A stretch of DNA of 64,000 nucleotides, taken from an uncultured Chloroflexales bacterium. GTDB taxonomy: Bacteria; Chloroflexota; Chloroflexia; Chloroflexales; Chloroflexaceae. This document shows, piece by piece, positions 46,648 through 55,257 of this stretch (position 1 is its first letter; every line of letters starts with the position of its first letter). The notes below the pieces were generated by a model. That model did no database searches, was not told the origin of the DNA, and saw only the letters and a program-made list of their open reading frames with translations. Location of the stretch: the NCBI GenBank assembly GCA_937918935.1, contig CAKZSI010000049.1, positions 27,096-91,095 on the forward strand, given 5' to 3'. Both the position numbers and the translations under genes were made by a program.

Positions 46648-46666
46648 GCACCGGCGAACTGAGCTG

Positions 46667-46741
46667 TGGTGGGCGATGACGGGATCGAACCGCCGACACC
46701 CTCGGTGTAAGCGAGGTGCTCTACCGCTGAGCTAATCGCCC
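46667..46741 (-). tRNA. tRNA-Val (TAC), CCA encoded
   Basis: Acceptor GGGCGAT/ATCGCCC (as GTCATCGCCC in the 3' half), anticodon loop CTTACAC, T-arm GGTTCGATCCC, A-CCA at the end. Middle gene of the operon, 19 bases before tRNA-Phe. Confidence 0.97.
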
Positions 46742-46750
46742 GACCGCCCG

Positions 46751-46840
<90 letters not shown>

Positions 46841-46854
46841 GTGATGCTCTATCG

Positions 46855-46883
46855 ATTATACGCCGCTGAACGCGGCTTGTCAA
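46855..46883 (-). promoter_or_regulatory. Perfect consensus sigma70 promoter of the tRNA operon
   Basis: Minus strand TTGACA (46883-46878), exactly 17 bases, TATAAT (46860-46855). Predicted start about 46848, 8 bases before mature tRNA-Leu. The -35 overlaps the stop codon of the adenosine-deaminase gene. Confidence 0.92.
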
Positions 46884-47929
46884 ACGGCCAGTTCGGCCCG
46901 CAGGGCGTTGAGTTCGGCGGCAAGAGAGCGGCGCAGCGCGGCCCGGCCTTCCAGCGGCAGGAAACTGGCAGTGGCAGCGGTAAGGACGGCGGCACAGAGG
47001 TCATCGGCGGTGAAGCCGAAGTGAATGGCGGCGCGGCGGTACTCCTCGGTCAGGGTGGTGTGAAAGAAGGTCGGGTCATCGGAGTTGATCGTCAGCGGCA
47101 CGCCGGCGGCGTGGAGGCGTGGCAGGGGGTGGGCCTCCCAGGAGGGCGCCGCGCCAGTGAGCAGATTGCTGGTGGGGCAGATATCGAGCACCACGCCGCG
47201 TTCGCGGAGGGCAACAACGAGGTCCGGGTCGTCCACAGCGCGAATGCCATGACCCAGGCGCGTAATGCCCAGGGCATTGATCGCCCCCCACACACTCGCC
47301 GGGCCAACCACCTCGCCGGCGTGGGCCGTCACCCCCAGACCAGCGGCGCGGGCAGCGGCAAAGAGCGGCGCGAAGGGTTCCGGGGGATAACCAATCTCGT
47401 TCCCGCCGATTGACCAGCCCACCACGCCCCGGGGCTGCATAGCGCGGGCAACTTCGAGGACGCCCCAGGCCGGCTCGGTGCCGTAGCCGCGCCCGTAGTC
47501 GAGCACCAGCCGCACCTGGACCCCGCCGTCACGCTCCGCGCGCGCGAAGCCGGCCAATGCCCCCTCGATCGCCTCGCGCAGATCCACGCCGCGGTTGATA
47601 TGCTGCATTGGCGAGATCATCACCTCGGCGTAGCGCACGTACTGCTCGCTCAGGTCGAGGCCCAGTTCGTAGGCCAGGCGCTCGAAATCCTCGCCGTGGA
47701 CAATGGCGCGCGCCAGATCCATGAACACGGTCAGGAAGGCGCCAAAATCGCGGTAATGGAACAACGCCGCCACCTCGGCCTCACTGCGCACGCCGAGGTC
47801 CAGCCCGTTGCGCCGGGCGAGTTCGAGCAGCGTCCGGGGAGTGACGGCGCCTTCGAGGTGCAGGTGGAGTTCGACCTTGGGCATGCGCCGGATGAACTGC
47901 TCGAACTGGGGAGGAAGCACGCTCCGCAT
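46880..47929 (-). CDS. Adenosine deaminase family protein
   Basis: A 349-residue amidohydrolase-fold deaminase. Metal and catalytic motifs are HLHLEG (22-27), HAGE, LGHGIRA and NSDDPTFF. It hydrolyses the 6-amino group of adenosine or a related nucleoside. The NSDDPTFF ending also occurs in aminodeoxyfutalosine deaminases of menaquinone synthesis, so the substrate is not settled. ATG 47929 is used; ATG 47884 (MPKVELHLH) is an alternative closer to the family's usual start. Its 3' end carries the tRNA promoter. Confidence 0.92.
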   Translation of the reverse strand: MRSVLPPQFEQFIRRMPKVELHLHLEGAVTPRTLLELARRNGLDLGVRSEAEVAALFHYRDFGAFLTVFMDLARAIVHGEDFERLAYELGLDLSEQYVRYAEVMISPMQHINRGVDLREAIEGALAGFARAERDGGVQVRLVLDYGRGYGTEPAWGVLEVARAMQPRGVVGWSIGGNEIGYPPEPFAPLFAAARAAGLGVTAHAGEVVGPASVWGAINALGITRLGHGIRAVDDPDLVVALRERGVVLDICPTSNLLTGAAPSWEAHPLPRLHAAGVPLTINSDDPTFFHTTLTEEYRRAAIHFGFTADDLCAAVLTAATASFLPLEGRAALRRSLAAELNALRAELAV

Positions 47930-48043
47930 CCTGCTACCCGATGGCCATCACAAACCGGCGCACTCTGCAACGCTGCACCGGGGAGGCGCCGGAAATGGCT
48001 TTGTCCTTCAAGACCTTTCCGTTGAACAGGAACGCAGGAAACG

Positions 48044-49126
48044 TCACGCAATACCCGACGCCTTGAGCCGTTCAGCATTGTCGTGGACGATCAAGGCATC
48101 AATGATCTTCGCCAGATCGCCATCGAGAATGGCGGGAAGATTGCCGAAGTTCTGCCCGATACGGTGGTCGGTGACGCGATCCTGGGGGAAATTGTAGGTG
48201 CGGATCTTCTCGGCGCGCTCGCCCGTACCCACCTGGGCCAGGCGCGAGGTCCCCAGTTCGCGCTCCTTCTTCTCCTGCTCGCGGGCGTAGAGCCGTGCCC
48301 GCAGCACGGTCATGGCCTTCTCTTTGTTCTTAATCTGTGAACGCCCGTCCTGGCAGGTGACGATGATCTCGTCGGGCGTGCCGGGCCGGTAGACCAGGCG
48401 CACGGCCGAGTCGGTCGTATTGACGCCTTGCCCACCGTGCCCGCCGGAGCGAAACACATCCACCCGCAGATCCTCGGGCCGGATCTCGACGGTAGCGTCC
48501 TCGACCTCGGGCAGGACGGCGACCGTGGCGGTAGAGGTGTGGATGCGTCCGCGAGCCTCGGTCGCGGGCACGCGCTGCACTCGATGCACGCCGCCCTCGT
48601 ACTTCAGCAGGCTGTAGGCGCCCTCGCCGCGGATCTCGAAGATAATCTCCTTGAACCCGCCGGGGCCATTCTCGGTGGCGCTATCAACCTCGACCTTCCA
48701 GCCGCGCTCTTCGGCAAAGCGCGAGTACATGCGGAAGAGGTCAGCGGCAAAGAGCGCGGCCTCATCGCCCCCCTCACCCTGACGGATCTCCATGATCACA
48801 TTGCGGGCATCGTTCGGGTCGCGGGGAAGCAGCAAGACGCGCAGTTCCTGCTCGAGGGCCTCGAGGCGGGCACGCTGCTGTTCAAGTTCCTCCTGCGCCA
48901 GAGCGCGAAGCTCGGGGTCGTCGGTCTCGTGGAGCATGGCGCTGGCCTCATCGGCGGCGCGGCGGGCCTGTTTGTATTCACGATACGTAGCGACGACGGC
49001 CTCGAGATCGCGCTGCTCGCGGGCATACTGCTGCAAGAGGGCGCGATTGTTTACCACCTCGGGGCGGGCGAGCAACTCGCCGAGTTCCTCGTAGCGGGCT
49101 TCAACCATGGCAAGTTTATCAAACAT
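48044..49126 (-). CDS. prfA: Peptide chain release factor 1
   Basis: A 360-residue class I release factor. GGQ is in SGGHGGQGVN (about 228-233), and the RF1-type PAT anticodon-like tripeptide is in RVPATEARGRIH, so it reads UAA and UAG. GAGGA lies 6 bases before ATG 49126. It follows rpsU in the same direction, separated by a terminator. Confidence 0.97.
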   Translation of the reverse strand: MFDKLAMVEARYEELGELLARPEVVNNRALLQQYAREQRDLEAVVATYREYKQARRAADEASAMLHETDDPELRALAQEELEQQRARLEALEQELRVLLLPRDPNDARNVIMEIRQGEGGDEAALFAADLFRMYSRFAEERGWKVEVDSATENGPGGFKEIIFEIRGEGAYSLLKYEGGVHRVQRVPATEARGRIHTSTATVAVLPEVEDATVEIRPEDLRVDVFRSGGHGGQGVNTTDSAVRLVYRPGTPDEIIVTCQDGRSQIKNKEKAMTVLRARLYAREQEKKERELGTSRLAQVGTGERAEKIRTYNFPQDRVTDHRIGQNFGNLPAILDGDLAKIIDALIVHDNAERLKASGIA

Positions 49127-49137
49127 TATCGGTCCTC

Positions 49138-49188
49138 AAAATATAATAAGAGCACGGGACAACGAGCGAAGGCCCGTCGTACCCGTGC
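49138..49188 (-). terminator. Intrinsic terminator of rpsU
   Basis: Minus-strand stem GCACGGG/CCCGTGC (49188-49152) with inner ACGACG/CGTTGT pairs, followed by the T-rich tail TCTTATTATATTTT. The AT-rich tail may double as promoter region for prfA. Confidence 0.75.
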
Positions 49189-49207
49189 CGAAAAGACTGC
49201 CGTGCGG

Positions 49208-49399
49208 CTAATAGCCTTTCGCCATCTTCTTGCGCCGGTTGCGTTCGGCGCGGCGTCGCTTCTCCTTGCGCTGCTCGCTCTTCGAAATGAAGTGCATCTT
49301 CTCGCGGTAGGTTTTCGTAATGCGCTCGGAGATCACACCTTTGTTAAAGCGACGGATCAGTTGCTCGACCGTCTCGCCTTCGCGACGTTCTACACGCAT
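49208..49399 (-). CDS. rpsU: 30S ribosomal protein S21
   Basis: A 63-residue basic protein with the S21 pattern (ETVEQLIRRFNKGVISERI, then KMHFISKSEQRKEKRRRAERNRRKK). It helps mRNA 5' ends base-pair on the 30S subunit. A leader of about 150 bases precedes it. Confidence 0.95.
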   Translation of the reverse strand: MRVERREGETVEQLIRRFNKGVISERITKTYREKMHFISKSEQRKEKRRRAERNRRKKMAKGY

Positions 49400-49708
49400 A
49401 GCTCTGTCGTTTGACGTGCGCGGCCACCGCGGTGGTCCGGACGTTATCTCTGGCGCGGGGTGTCGCCCCGTCCCGGAATACGCGCATTCGTCAATCGCCT
49501 GCTCACCCCCTTTACCACAGATTTGGTGGCCCCCGCACAGCCAACAGAGCTGCTTCTATAACACCTGAGATAGTATAGACGAAGGAACGCATTTGTGCAA
49601 GAGATGCCATGGGCGGCAGCAGGCGCCCGCGGCCCGGACATGAGGCTTGCACCCCCGGCAAGCTGGCCGTACAATCGGGTCAGATAACGATCCAACGGAG
49701 GCAGGGCC
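49400..49708. other. 309-base divergent gap: rpsU leader and promoter region
   Basis: No gene is seen. Minus-strand TGT-TATAGA near 49563-49555 is a possible extended -10 for rpsU. The palindrome CCACCGCGGTGG is at 49424-49435 within the leader. GGAGG for the plus-strand monooxygenase-fold gene is at 49695-49699. Confidence 0.4.
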
Positions 49709-50026
49709 ATGCAGGTCGTGCACGTACATGTCCACGTAAAGCCCGAATACGTCGAAGCGTTTCGCGCGGCGACACTGGAGAACGCGCGCAATAGTGTGCA
49801 GGAGCCGGGCGTGGTGCGCTTCGATGTCATCCAGCAAGAGGATGACCCGACCCGTTTTATTCTGGTCGAGATCTACCGTGACGACGCGGCCCCGGCGGCG
49901 CACAAGGCCACGGCCCACTACGCCCTCTGGCGCGACACGGTGGCCGAGATGATGGCCGGGCCGCGCAGCTCCGTGCGCTACCGGGCGGTGTTTCCCGAGC
50001 CCACGGGATGGGAGTTGCCGCGATGA
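49709..50026 (+). CDS. Antibiotic biosynthesis monooxygenase-fold protein (LsrG/YgiN type)
   Basis: A 105-residue ABM-fold protein: [38 protein letters not shown], then [13 protein letters not shown] and the helix [15 protein letters not shown]. Such small dimers oxidise or isomerise quinone-like, phenolic or sugar-derived compounds without cofactors. The ATGA overlap with the next gene pairs it with a maleylacetate-reductase-like dehydrogenase, suggesting a small catabolic unit. GGAGG precedes ATG 49709. Confidence 0.9.
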   Translation: MQVVHVHVHVKPEYVEAFRAATLENARNSVQEPGVVRFDVIQQEDDPTRFILVEIYRDDAAPAAHKATAHYALWRDTVAEMMAGPRSSVRYRAVFPEPTGWELPR

Positions 50027-51177
50027 GGTTCGAGTTCGCGACCGCGGGGCGTATCATCTTCGGCGCGGGGGTGGTGCACAAGGCCGGCGCCCTCGCCGCG
50101 GCCCTTGGTCGCCGGGCGCTGGTGGTAGGCGGACGTTCGCCAGAACGCCTGGCGTCGCTGCTGGAGACCCTGCGCGCCGCCGGGGTCGCCGCGATCACCT
50201 TCGCGGTTGCCGGCGAACCCACAGTGGCGGCGGCGGCGGCGGGGAGCGCCCTCGCCCGCGCCGAGGGCTGCGATCTGGTCGTGGCCATGGGCGGCGGCAG
50301 CGCCCTGGACGCGGGGAAGGCTATTGCCGCGCTCAGCGCGAACCCGGGTGACCCGCTTGACTATCTGGAGGTGGTGGGGCGCGGGCAACCGTTAGCGGCG
50401 CCTCCGCTCCCCTGCATCGCCATTCCGACCACCGCGGGCACCGGCTCGGAAGTGACGCGCAACGCCGTACTCGGCGTACCCGCGGAGCGCGTCAAGGTCA
50501 GTCTGCGCAGCCCGCTGATGCTACCGCGGGTGGCGCTGGTGGACCCGGAGTTGACCTACGGCCTGCCCGCTGCGCTGACGGCGAGCACGGGCATGGACGC
50601 CCTGACCCAGTGCCTGGAGCCGTTTGTGAGTCCGGCGGCCACCCCCCTGACCGACGGGCCTTGCCGCGAGGGGCTGGCGCGGGCGGCGCGCAGCCTGCTC
50701 CGCGCCTGTCACGAACCCGGCGACCAGCGGGCGCGCGAAGACATGGCCATCGCGAGCCTCTGCGGCGGCATGGCCCTGGCCAACGCGCGACTGGGCGCGG
50801 TCCACGGGTTTGCGGCGGCGCTGGGGGGCATGTACACGGCCCCGCACGGGGCGATCTGCGCGCGGCTGCTTGGCCCGGTGATGGCCGGCAACATCGGCGC
50901 GTTGCGGCAGCGCGCCCCGCAGTCGCCCGCGCTGGCGCGCTACGCCGAGGCGGCGCGCCTGTTGACCGGCGAAGCCGCGGCCACGCCGGAACAGGGCGCG
51001 GTGTGGGCCACCGCCCTTGCCGACGAGCTGGGCATCCCGCGTCTGGCCGCCTATGGCATCACCGCGGGCGACTTCCCCGCGATCGTGGCCCGCGCCAGCC
51101 GGGCGAGCAGCATGCAGGGCAACCCCATCACCCTGACCGACGAGGAACTGGCGGCCATCCTGCACGCCGCGTTGTGA
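50023..51177 (+). CDS. Iron-containing alcohol dehydrogenase / maleylacetate reductase-like
   Basis: A 384-residue group III dehydrogenase. NAD(P)-binding [13 protein letters not shown] (about 90-102), [15 protein letters not shown] and the metal-site region [12 protein letters not shown]...[12 protein letters not shown]...[10 protein letters not shown] are present. ATG 50023 overlaps the stop of the monooxygenase-fold gene by 4 bases (a frame to 50008 is less likely). It reduces an aldehyde, ketone or maleylacetate; the substrate is inferred only from its partner. Confidence 0.93.
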   Translation: MRFEFATAGRIIFGAGVVHKAGALAAALGRRALVVGGRSPERLASLLETLRAAGVAAITFAVAGEPTVAAAAAGSALARAEGCDLVVAMGGGSALDAGKAIAALSANPGDPLDYLEVVGRGQPLAAPPLPCIAIPTTAGTGSEVTRNAVLGVPAERVKVSLRSPLMLPRVALVDPELTYGLPAALTASTGMDALTQCLEPFVSPAATPLTDGPCREGLARAARSLLRACHEPGDQRAREDMAIASLCGGMALANARLGAVHGFAAALGGMYTAPHGAICARLLGPVMAGNIGALRQRAPQSPALARYAEAARLLTGEAAATPEQGAVWATALADELGIPRLAAYGITAGDFPAIVARASRASSMQGNPITLTDEELAAILHAAL

Positions 51178-51559
51178 CCGTGGCGGGCAATGACGGGGGG
51201 CGTGTCAGTCAGGCGCTGAATGGATTGGATGGCGCGATGGCGCCGGGTGTGACGAAACGTTCTGCAGGATGGGGGCGCGCCCGGCGCCCCGGAACCCGGC
51301 ACGCGTCCTGCTGGTTCGCGCGCGGTGCAGGTTGCCGGTATGCCCCGCGGGGCGCGGCGCGGCGGGGCGCCCCCCTCCCAGCCTCCCTCCGCTGGGGGGA
51401 GGCGCGCGGTTCCCTCCCCGAGCGGGGGAGGGTCAGGGAGGGGGCGGGGCGGCGTCCGCCGGGAACGGCCGCCGCGCGCTCCCGAAACCCGGTCCGCTTC
51501 GCGCGGTGGGGGTCATGCAAAACGTGTCGTCACACCCGATGGCGGATGGCGCGGTTGAT
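51178..51559. other. Gap before tRNA-Asn with a family C GC-rich inverted repeat
   Basis: No gene is seen. 51360-51450 holds CCCCCCTCCCAGCC and GGGTCAGGGAGGGGGCGG arms enclosing stems (CCCTCCGCTGGGGGGAGG and CCCTCCCCGAGCGGGGGAGGG, each under 22 bases). It matches the interior of the MITE-like element at 12.9 kb but lacks its terminal repeats. Confidence 0.5.
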
Positions 51560-51588
51560 TTGCATCTCCGGGCCGGCTATGGTATACT
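51560..51588 (+). promoter_or_regulatory. tRNA-Asn promoter (extended -10)
   Basis: TTGCAT (51560-51565), 17-base spacer, TATACT (51583-51588) with TGG just upstream. Predicted start near 51595, 18 bases before the tRNA. Confidence 0.65.
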
Positions 51589-51612
51589 ACGCGGCGGTGT
51601 GTAACAATACGT

Positions 51613-51687
51613 TCCCCGATAGCTCAACGGTAGAGCGGCTGACTGTTAATCAGTAGGTTCCTGGTTCGAATCCAGGTCGGGGAGCCA
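51613..51687 (+). tRNA. tRNA-Asn (GTT), CCA encoded
   Basis: Acceptor TCCCCGA/TCGGGGA, D-arm AGCTCAACGGTAGAGC, anticodon loop CTGTTAA, T-arm GGTTCGAATCC, G-CCA. An integrase remnant lies 170 bases downstream. Confidence 0.97.
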
Positions 51688-51707
51688 CAGCATACATCAT
51701 CAGCAAG

Positions 51708-51734
51708 CGCCCGGCGGAAACCGCCGGGCGTTTT
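51708..51734 (+). terminator. Intrinsic terminator of tRNA-Asn
   Basis: A 10-bp perfect stem CGCCCGGCGG-AAA-CCGCCGGGCG followed by TTTT. Confidence 0.9.
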
Positions 51735-51735
51735 C

Positions 51736-52393
51736 GTCTGGACTATGTAGCCAGACTCGGCGGCCGGCTGTGTACGGGGGCATACGCGCAGGGAAGGACC
51801 AGCGTATGCAATCTGATAGCTATGGTCGTCCATCGCAGCACCCGTTCTGACGATGTTTACACCGCATGATCGCCGCTCCCATCTGGTGCATCGCGGTCGT
51901 GTGCCCCTGGCTCATCCGCGAGAAACAGCCCATCCATCGCCTCCGTCACTACCTGCCTGGTCGCGTCAAGCACATGGCCGTAGACGTTCATCGTGGTAGC
52001 GCATGTCCGGCAGTTCTACGGCGACGAGCAATTCCTTGAACTGTCGCAGCAGGTTGCGTGGGGTCAGTGGTGCGCCGATCACCGATGGAAAGAGCAGCAG
52101 CGCCTGCTGCGCGGGCCAGAGACGCCGCCGGGCTGCCGAAGTGCGACCCGGCGCTCAACACGCGCCTGCGGGCAGCGGTGCGTGCCATCACCGCCCGCGA
52201 TCCTATCTACGGAGCGCCAGTGAGTAGCGAACCGGGCGGTCGGGCGCACGGCTACGTGCCAGCAGCAGTCGAGCGCTACCTTCAAGGCGATTGATGTCAC
52301 GACCGTCCAAGCTATTTGTTCTCCCGCTCACACGAGGTCTCCGGAGCGAACAGGCAGGGGATGTCATGTTTGCACAGGCGAGGGGCCTTGCAA
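51736..52393. other. 658-base gap holding only the integrase remnant
   Basis: Apart from the integrase fragment, no gene can be supported. A plus-strand frame 52058-52294 is antisense to the remnant. There is no visible copy of the tRNA-Asn 3' end that would mark attR. Confidence 0.4.
51857..52121 (-). pseudogene. Tyrosine recombinase (phage integrase) remnant with internal deletion and frameshift
   Basis: On the minus strand one frame (52121 to about 51998) reads LFPSVIGAPLTPRNLLRQF, then KELL...LPDMRYHD, which is the region just before the catalytic HxLRH block of XerC-like integrases. The next frame (about 52003 to stop TAA 51857) reads TTMNVYGHVLDATRQVVTEA, then MDGLF, the usual C-terminal tyrosine block (Tyr in NVYGH). 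The 35-45 residues between (LRHT...H) are missing, and the frame shifts at the junction GCTACCACGATGAACG. The gene is dead. Its place beside tRNA-Asn suggests an old integrated element. Confidence 0.8.
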
Positions 52394-52627
52394 TCATTCG
52401 TGACGGCTCCACGGCGGCGTTGCAGAACACACCAGCGCGAGCGCCAGCCCGAACAGCAACCACATCGCGCTGCTGTTCAGAAACATCTCCGTGGGCGTCA
52501 GGGCTTCATGCCCAACCCAGATCATCAACCAGATGCCCGCGCCGCCGAGGGTCCACGCGGCAACCCGGCCAGCCAGCCAGCGTTGCGTGGGGCGCCACAG
52601 GCGCCGTATCGCTGCGCCGCTCGCCAT
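52394..52627 (-). CDS. Possible small membrane protein
   Basis: A 77-residue frame from ATG 52627 with two hydrophobic helices (about 20-40 LAGRVAAWTLGGAGIWLMIW; 50-68 LNSSAMWLLFGLALALVC) and RRLWRPTQRW at the N-terminus. AAAGG lies too close to the ATG to be a normal ribosome site, and the frame continues upstream to 52726, so the start is uncertain. It lies in the accessory region beside tRNA-Asn. No family recognised. Confidence 0.42.
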   Translation of the reverse strand: MASGAAIRRLWRPTQRWLAGRVAAWTLGGAGIWLMIWVGHEALTPTEMFLNSSAMWLLFGLALALVCSATPPWSRHE

Positions 52628-52701
52628 GCCTTTCGAATTGCCATAGTGCAGATGGCGCGGGAAGACGCCCTGGCGATGATGGGTATGTGGTCCGTCAGCA
52701 G

Positions 52702-52755
52702 GAATTGTATACAATTTCGCAGGCATGCCGCTGCGGGGAGGCTGCGCCTCCCCGC
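52702..52755. repeat. AT-rich palindrome and family A-like hairpin
   Basis: AATTGTATACAATT (52703-52716) is a perfect 14-bp palindrome, unusual in this GC-rich DNA and operator-like. It is followed by the hairpin GCGGGGAGG-CTGCG-CCTCCCCGC (52733-52755). Confidence 0.5.
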
Positions 52756-52782
52756 AACCCTTCTCCGCGGCAATTTGCCTGA

Positions 52783-53484
52783 TTAGCTGACGACCACGGC
52801 AACAGAGGGATCGCTTACCAGGTAACGGACGGCAATCATATCGCCTACCTGGTAACGCTCGTACAGCTTTTGATTTTTCTCGGCGCGCGTGACGGTCGTA
52901 AGCACGCCGTCTGCGCTTTCAGCCTGAAACGCGTAGGCGACAAAATATGTCGTATCGCCTTCATAGTCCTTATCCGTCCAGCGGTCAAAGATCACCCCCG
53001 AGGTCTGGCGACCATGTTGATGCATCTTCTGCTGGAATTTCGCCAGGTAAATCCCGTGGAGAATCATAAAAATTGCTAATGGCCCCAATATGACGTCGAT
53101 TCCGAGTGCGAAAATCTCGGCGCCCGGTATAATCTTGACCACCACCACTATCACTATCGCTATGAGCGCCATTGCCATATGCGAATGCCAGCCGGTCATC
53201 TCCAGCGTCTCGGAGATCGCCGGTCGCTCCAGGCTGGTGTAGTCGAAGGGCAGGCCGGGAGGGGTGGCGGCGGCGAGCGTCGGGTCGCTCGGCGGCGCAA
53301 CCGATGCGCGTGGGGTGTAAGCAACATCGGACGGGGCGGACGAGGACGGGGCGGGAACGCCGCGGGTCGAGGCGCCAGCACGGGTCAGATACGGCACGAG
53401 ATCGGCGCCGCAGGCGTCGCAGCGCGTGCTCAGCCCCCGGAGCCGAGCCCCGCAACGGGGGCAGTTCGTGAGCAACGATGACAT
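52783..53484 (-). CDS. Zinc-ribbon membrane protein with DUF3592-like domain (copy 1)
   Basis: A 233-residue protein; ATG 53484 has AAGGAG 8 bases upstream. Zinc ribbon C8-C11/C22-C25 is followed by a Pro/Ser/Thr linker (30-95), two membrane helices (about 103-125, 128-148) and a C-terminal beta-rich DUF3592-like part (SGVIFDRWTDKDYEGDTTYFVAYAF; RYQVGDMIAVRYLVSDPSVAVV). Function unknown. The first 95 codons and about 70 bases upstream are nearly identical to copy 2 at 54317-55036, while the membrane part differs, so this is a tandem duplication. Confidence 0.82.
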   Translation of the reverse strand: MSSLLTNCPRCGARLRGLSTRCDACGADLVPYLTRAGASTRGVPAPSSSAPSDVAYTPRASVAPPSDPTLAAATPPGLPFDYTSLERPAISETLEMTGWHSHMAMALIAIVIVVVVKIIPGAEIFALGIDVILGPLAIFMILHGIYLAKFQQKMHQHGRQTSGVIFDRWTDKDYEGDTTYFVAYAFQAESADGVLTTVTRAEKNQKLYERYQVGDMIAVRYLVSDPSVAVVVS

Positions 53485-53918
53485 TGCGGAGTCTCCTTCT
53501 CTACTCTCTGGCACGTCTCACGTGACTTGCTGCTTACGTCGTGCATGGTGAGGCGCCGGCGCAGCGGCGCACAGCTTTCCGCTTGCCGCCCCCTGGCGTC
53601 CTTGCGTCAACCCTGCCGAGCGTACACCTGGCGGGAATGACGCCCGACGTGCAGACGCCGGCCACGATGGCTCCAGCATAGCGCCGGGGCGCTACTGGAA
53701 CGTAACCAGCGGGTGGCGAGCAGCAGGTGCTCTGGGGATCGCCATCACCACGGTCGCGAGAGCCACTCCACGACATCGCGCCGCGCCAGAACGCGCGCGC
53801 ACCGCTCCCGGCGGTCGCGGTCGGGGGCGATGGCTTAGCTGGTTGCGGGCGAAAGCCCTCGCTGAGGGCTTCAGCCCGAACGGAGAACCGCCGGAACGTC
53901 AGCATCTCGGTCAGTGCT
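53485..53918. other. 434-base gap: duplicated upstream block and a repeat
   Basis: 53485-53555 repeats the block upstream of copy 2 almost exactly. GGGCGAAAGCCCTCGCTGAGGGCTTCAGCCCG near 53847 contains two nested palindromes (each under 20 bases), like intergenic repeats elsewhere in the phylum. No gene is seen. Confidence 0.45.
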
Positions 53919-54272
53919 CTAGCCCGGCAAGGCGCCAACTATCTGCGCCACCAGCAATCCAAAGACAAGCAGCGCGGCCAGAGACGACAAAAGAGTGGTC
54001 AGGCAAACGCCAGCCAGTAGACCCAGCTCCACGGCCAGCGCCCGGGACAGATCGGGCCGGCGCGTCCCGGGGTCGCGGGGCAAGGCGTTCCATTGATAGA
54101 TCACGCTTCGCACACCGAACACGCTCCACAGGAGGAGCGTCAGCAGCCAGCCAGCCAGGCCGGTTGACACAGGGTTGGTCGGACTGTCGAGGGATACGCC
54201 GATCATCGCAAGCACCGGCGCACCCGGCCACACGAGAAGGAAGTGCAGGGTTGGGTCGTGGAGGAGGCGCAT
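53919..54272 (-). CDS. Small polytopic membrane protein
   Basis: A 117-residue protein from ATG 54272 (AGGT 5 bases upstream). Helices: about 10-27 (LLVWPGAPVLAMIGVSL), 35-55 (GLAGWLLTLLLWSVFGVRSVI) and 80-112 (LAVELGLLAGVCLTTLLSSLAALLVFGLL in two pieces). It lies between the two zinc-ribbon/DUF3592 genes in the same direction, 44 bases after copy 2. Function unknown; it may be part of the same membrane assembly. Confidence 0.65.
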   Translation of the reverse strand: MRLLHDPTLHFLLVWPGAPVLAMIGVSLDSPTNPVSTGLAGWLLTLLLWSVFGVRSVIYQWNALPRDPGTRRPDLSRALAVELGLLAGVCLTTLLSSLAALLVFGLLVAQIVGALPG

Positions 54273-54283
54273 GCTTACCTGGC

Positions 54284-54314
54284 AAAAAGAGTTTTCGGGA
54301 GGGTGCAGCCTCCC
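54284..54314. repeat. Family A hairpin upstream of the small membrane protein
   Basis: AAAAAGAGTTTTCGGGAGGGTGCAGCCTCCCG in two parts: the 'gagtttt' motif and the CGGGAGG/CCTCCCG stem, 12-42 bases before ATG 54272. Confidence 0.55.
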
Positions 54315-54316
54315 GT

Positions 54317-55036
54317 TCACAAACGCGCCGAATGCGGCGGTGCGTCAACCATAGCTACGTGGGGGTTGCTTTTCAAATAGCGGATTGGCACGGCGTCACC
54401 CACCTCGTAACGGAAGTACAACGAGCGGCTTTTCACAGCGCGCGTGATCGTCACCAGCTCCTGGTACGCCTGAAATGCATAGGCGACAACGTACACCGTG
54501 TCGCCGTCGCTATCCTTGTATGTCCAGCGGTCATAGATCACCCCCAGGGTCCGGCGCCCTTCCCGAAGGAGCTGGTCGCGGAGAAGCACCCTGCGGACCG
54601 CGGGGAACCACGCGCTGCCGATAAGCAGGATGACGGAGCCGCCGAAGATGATGTTTACTATCTCGCCACTCTTGAGCGCGAAATAGCCGCCCACGGCAAC
54701 GCCAATCAACAGAATAATCATCGTGCTCAGCACCGAAACCCAGGTCGCCTCCTCCAGGGTTTCGGAAACCTCGGGACGCCTCAGCCCGGTGTAGTCGAAG
54801 GGCAGGCCGGGAGGAGTGGCGACCCCAAGCGTCGGGTCGCTCGGCGGCGCAACCGATGCGCGCGGGGTGTAAGCAACGTCGGGTGTGGCGGATGAGGATG
54901 GAGCGGGAACGCTGCGGGTCGAGGCGCCAGCACGGGTCAGATACGGCACGAGATCGGCGCCGCAGGCGTCGCAGCGCGTGCTCAGCCCCCGGAGCCGCGC
55001 CCCGCAACGGGGGCAGTTCGTGAGCAACGATGACAT
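54317..55036 (-). CDS. Zinc-ribbon membrane protein with DUF3592-like domain (copy 2)
   Basis: A 239-residue paralog of copy 1. Zinc ribbon C8-C11/C22-C25 and linker are almost identical. The two membrane helices (about 101-121, 130-147) and the DUF3592-like tail (LGVIYDRWTYKDSDGDTVYVVAYAF; RYEVGDAVPIRYLKSNPHVAMV) are diverged. AAGGAG lies 8 bases before ATG 55036 and the upstream 70 bases match copy 1. The tail is preserved in sense but not in sequence, which suggests different partners or recent gene conversion of the first half. Confidence 0.82.
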   Translation of the reverse strand: MSSLLTNCPRCGARLRGLSTRCDACGADLVPYLTRAGASTRSVPAPSSSATPDVAYTPRASVAPPSDPTLGVATPPGLPFDYTGLRRPEVSETLEEATWVSVLSTMIILLIGVAVGGYFALKSGEIVNIIFGGSVILLIGSAWFPAVRRVLLRDQLLREGRRTLGVIYDRWTYKDSDGDTVYVVAYAFQAYQELVTITRAVKSRSLYFRYEVGDAVPIRYLKSNPHVAMVDAPPHSARL

Positions 55037-55257
55037 TGCGGAGTCTCCTTCTCTACTCTCTGGCACGTCTCACGTGACTTGCTGCTTACGTCGTGCATGG
55101 TGAGGCACTGGCGCAGCGGCGCTTTGTGCATCTCTGCATTAATCTTGCCGCGAATGCACCCGGCGGGAACCGCGCCAGGCGCGCCGCTGTCAGACCTCAT
55201 GGTCCAGCACAGGCTCGGCGCACTCCTCCGCATAGCAACGCTGGATCGGCGACGATG

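Noticed and set aside
52058..52294. A 78-codon plus-strand frame ending HGYVPAAVERYLQGD
   Set aside because: It is antisense to the recognisable integrase fragment and has no ribosome site.
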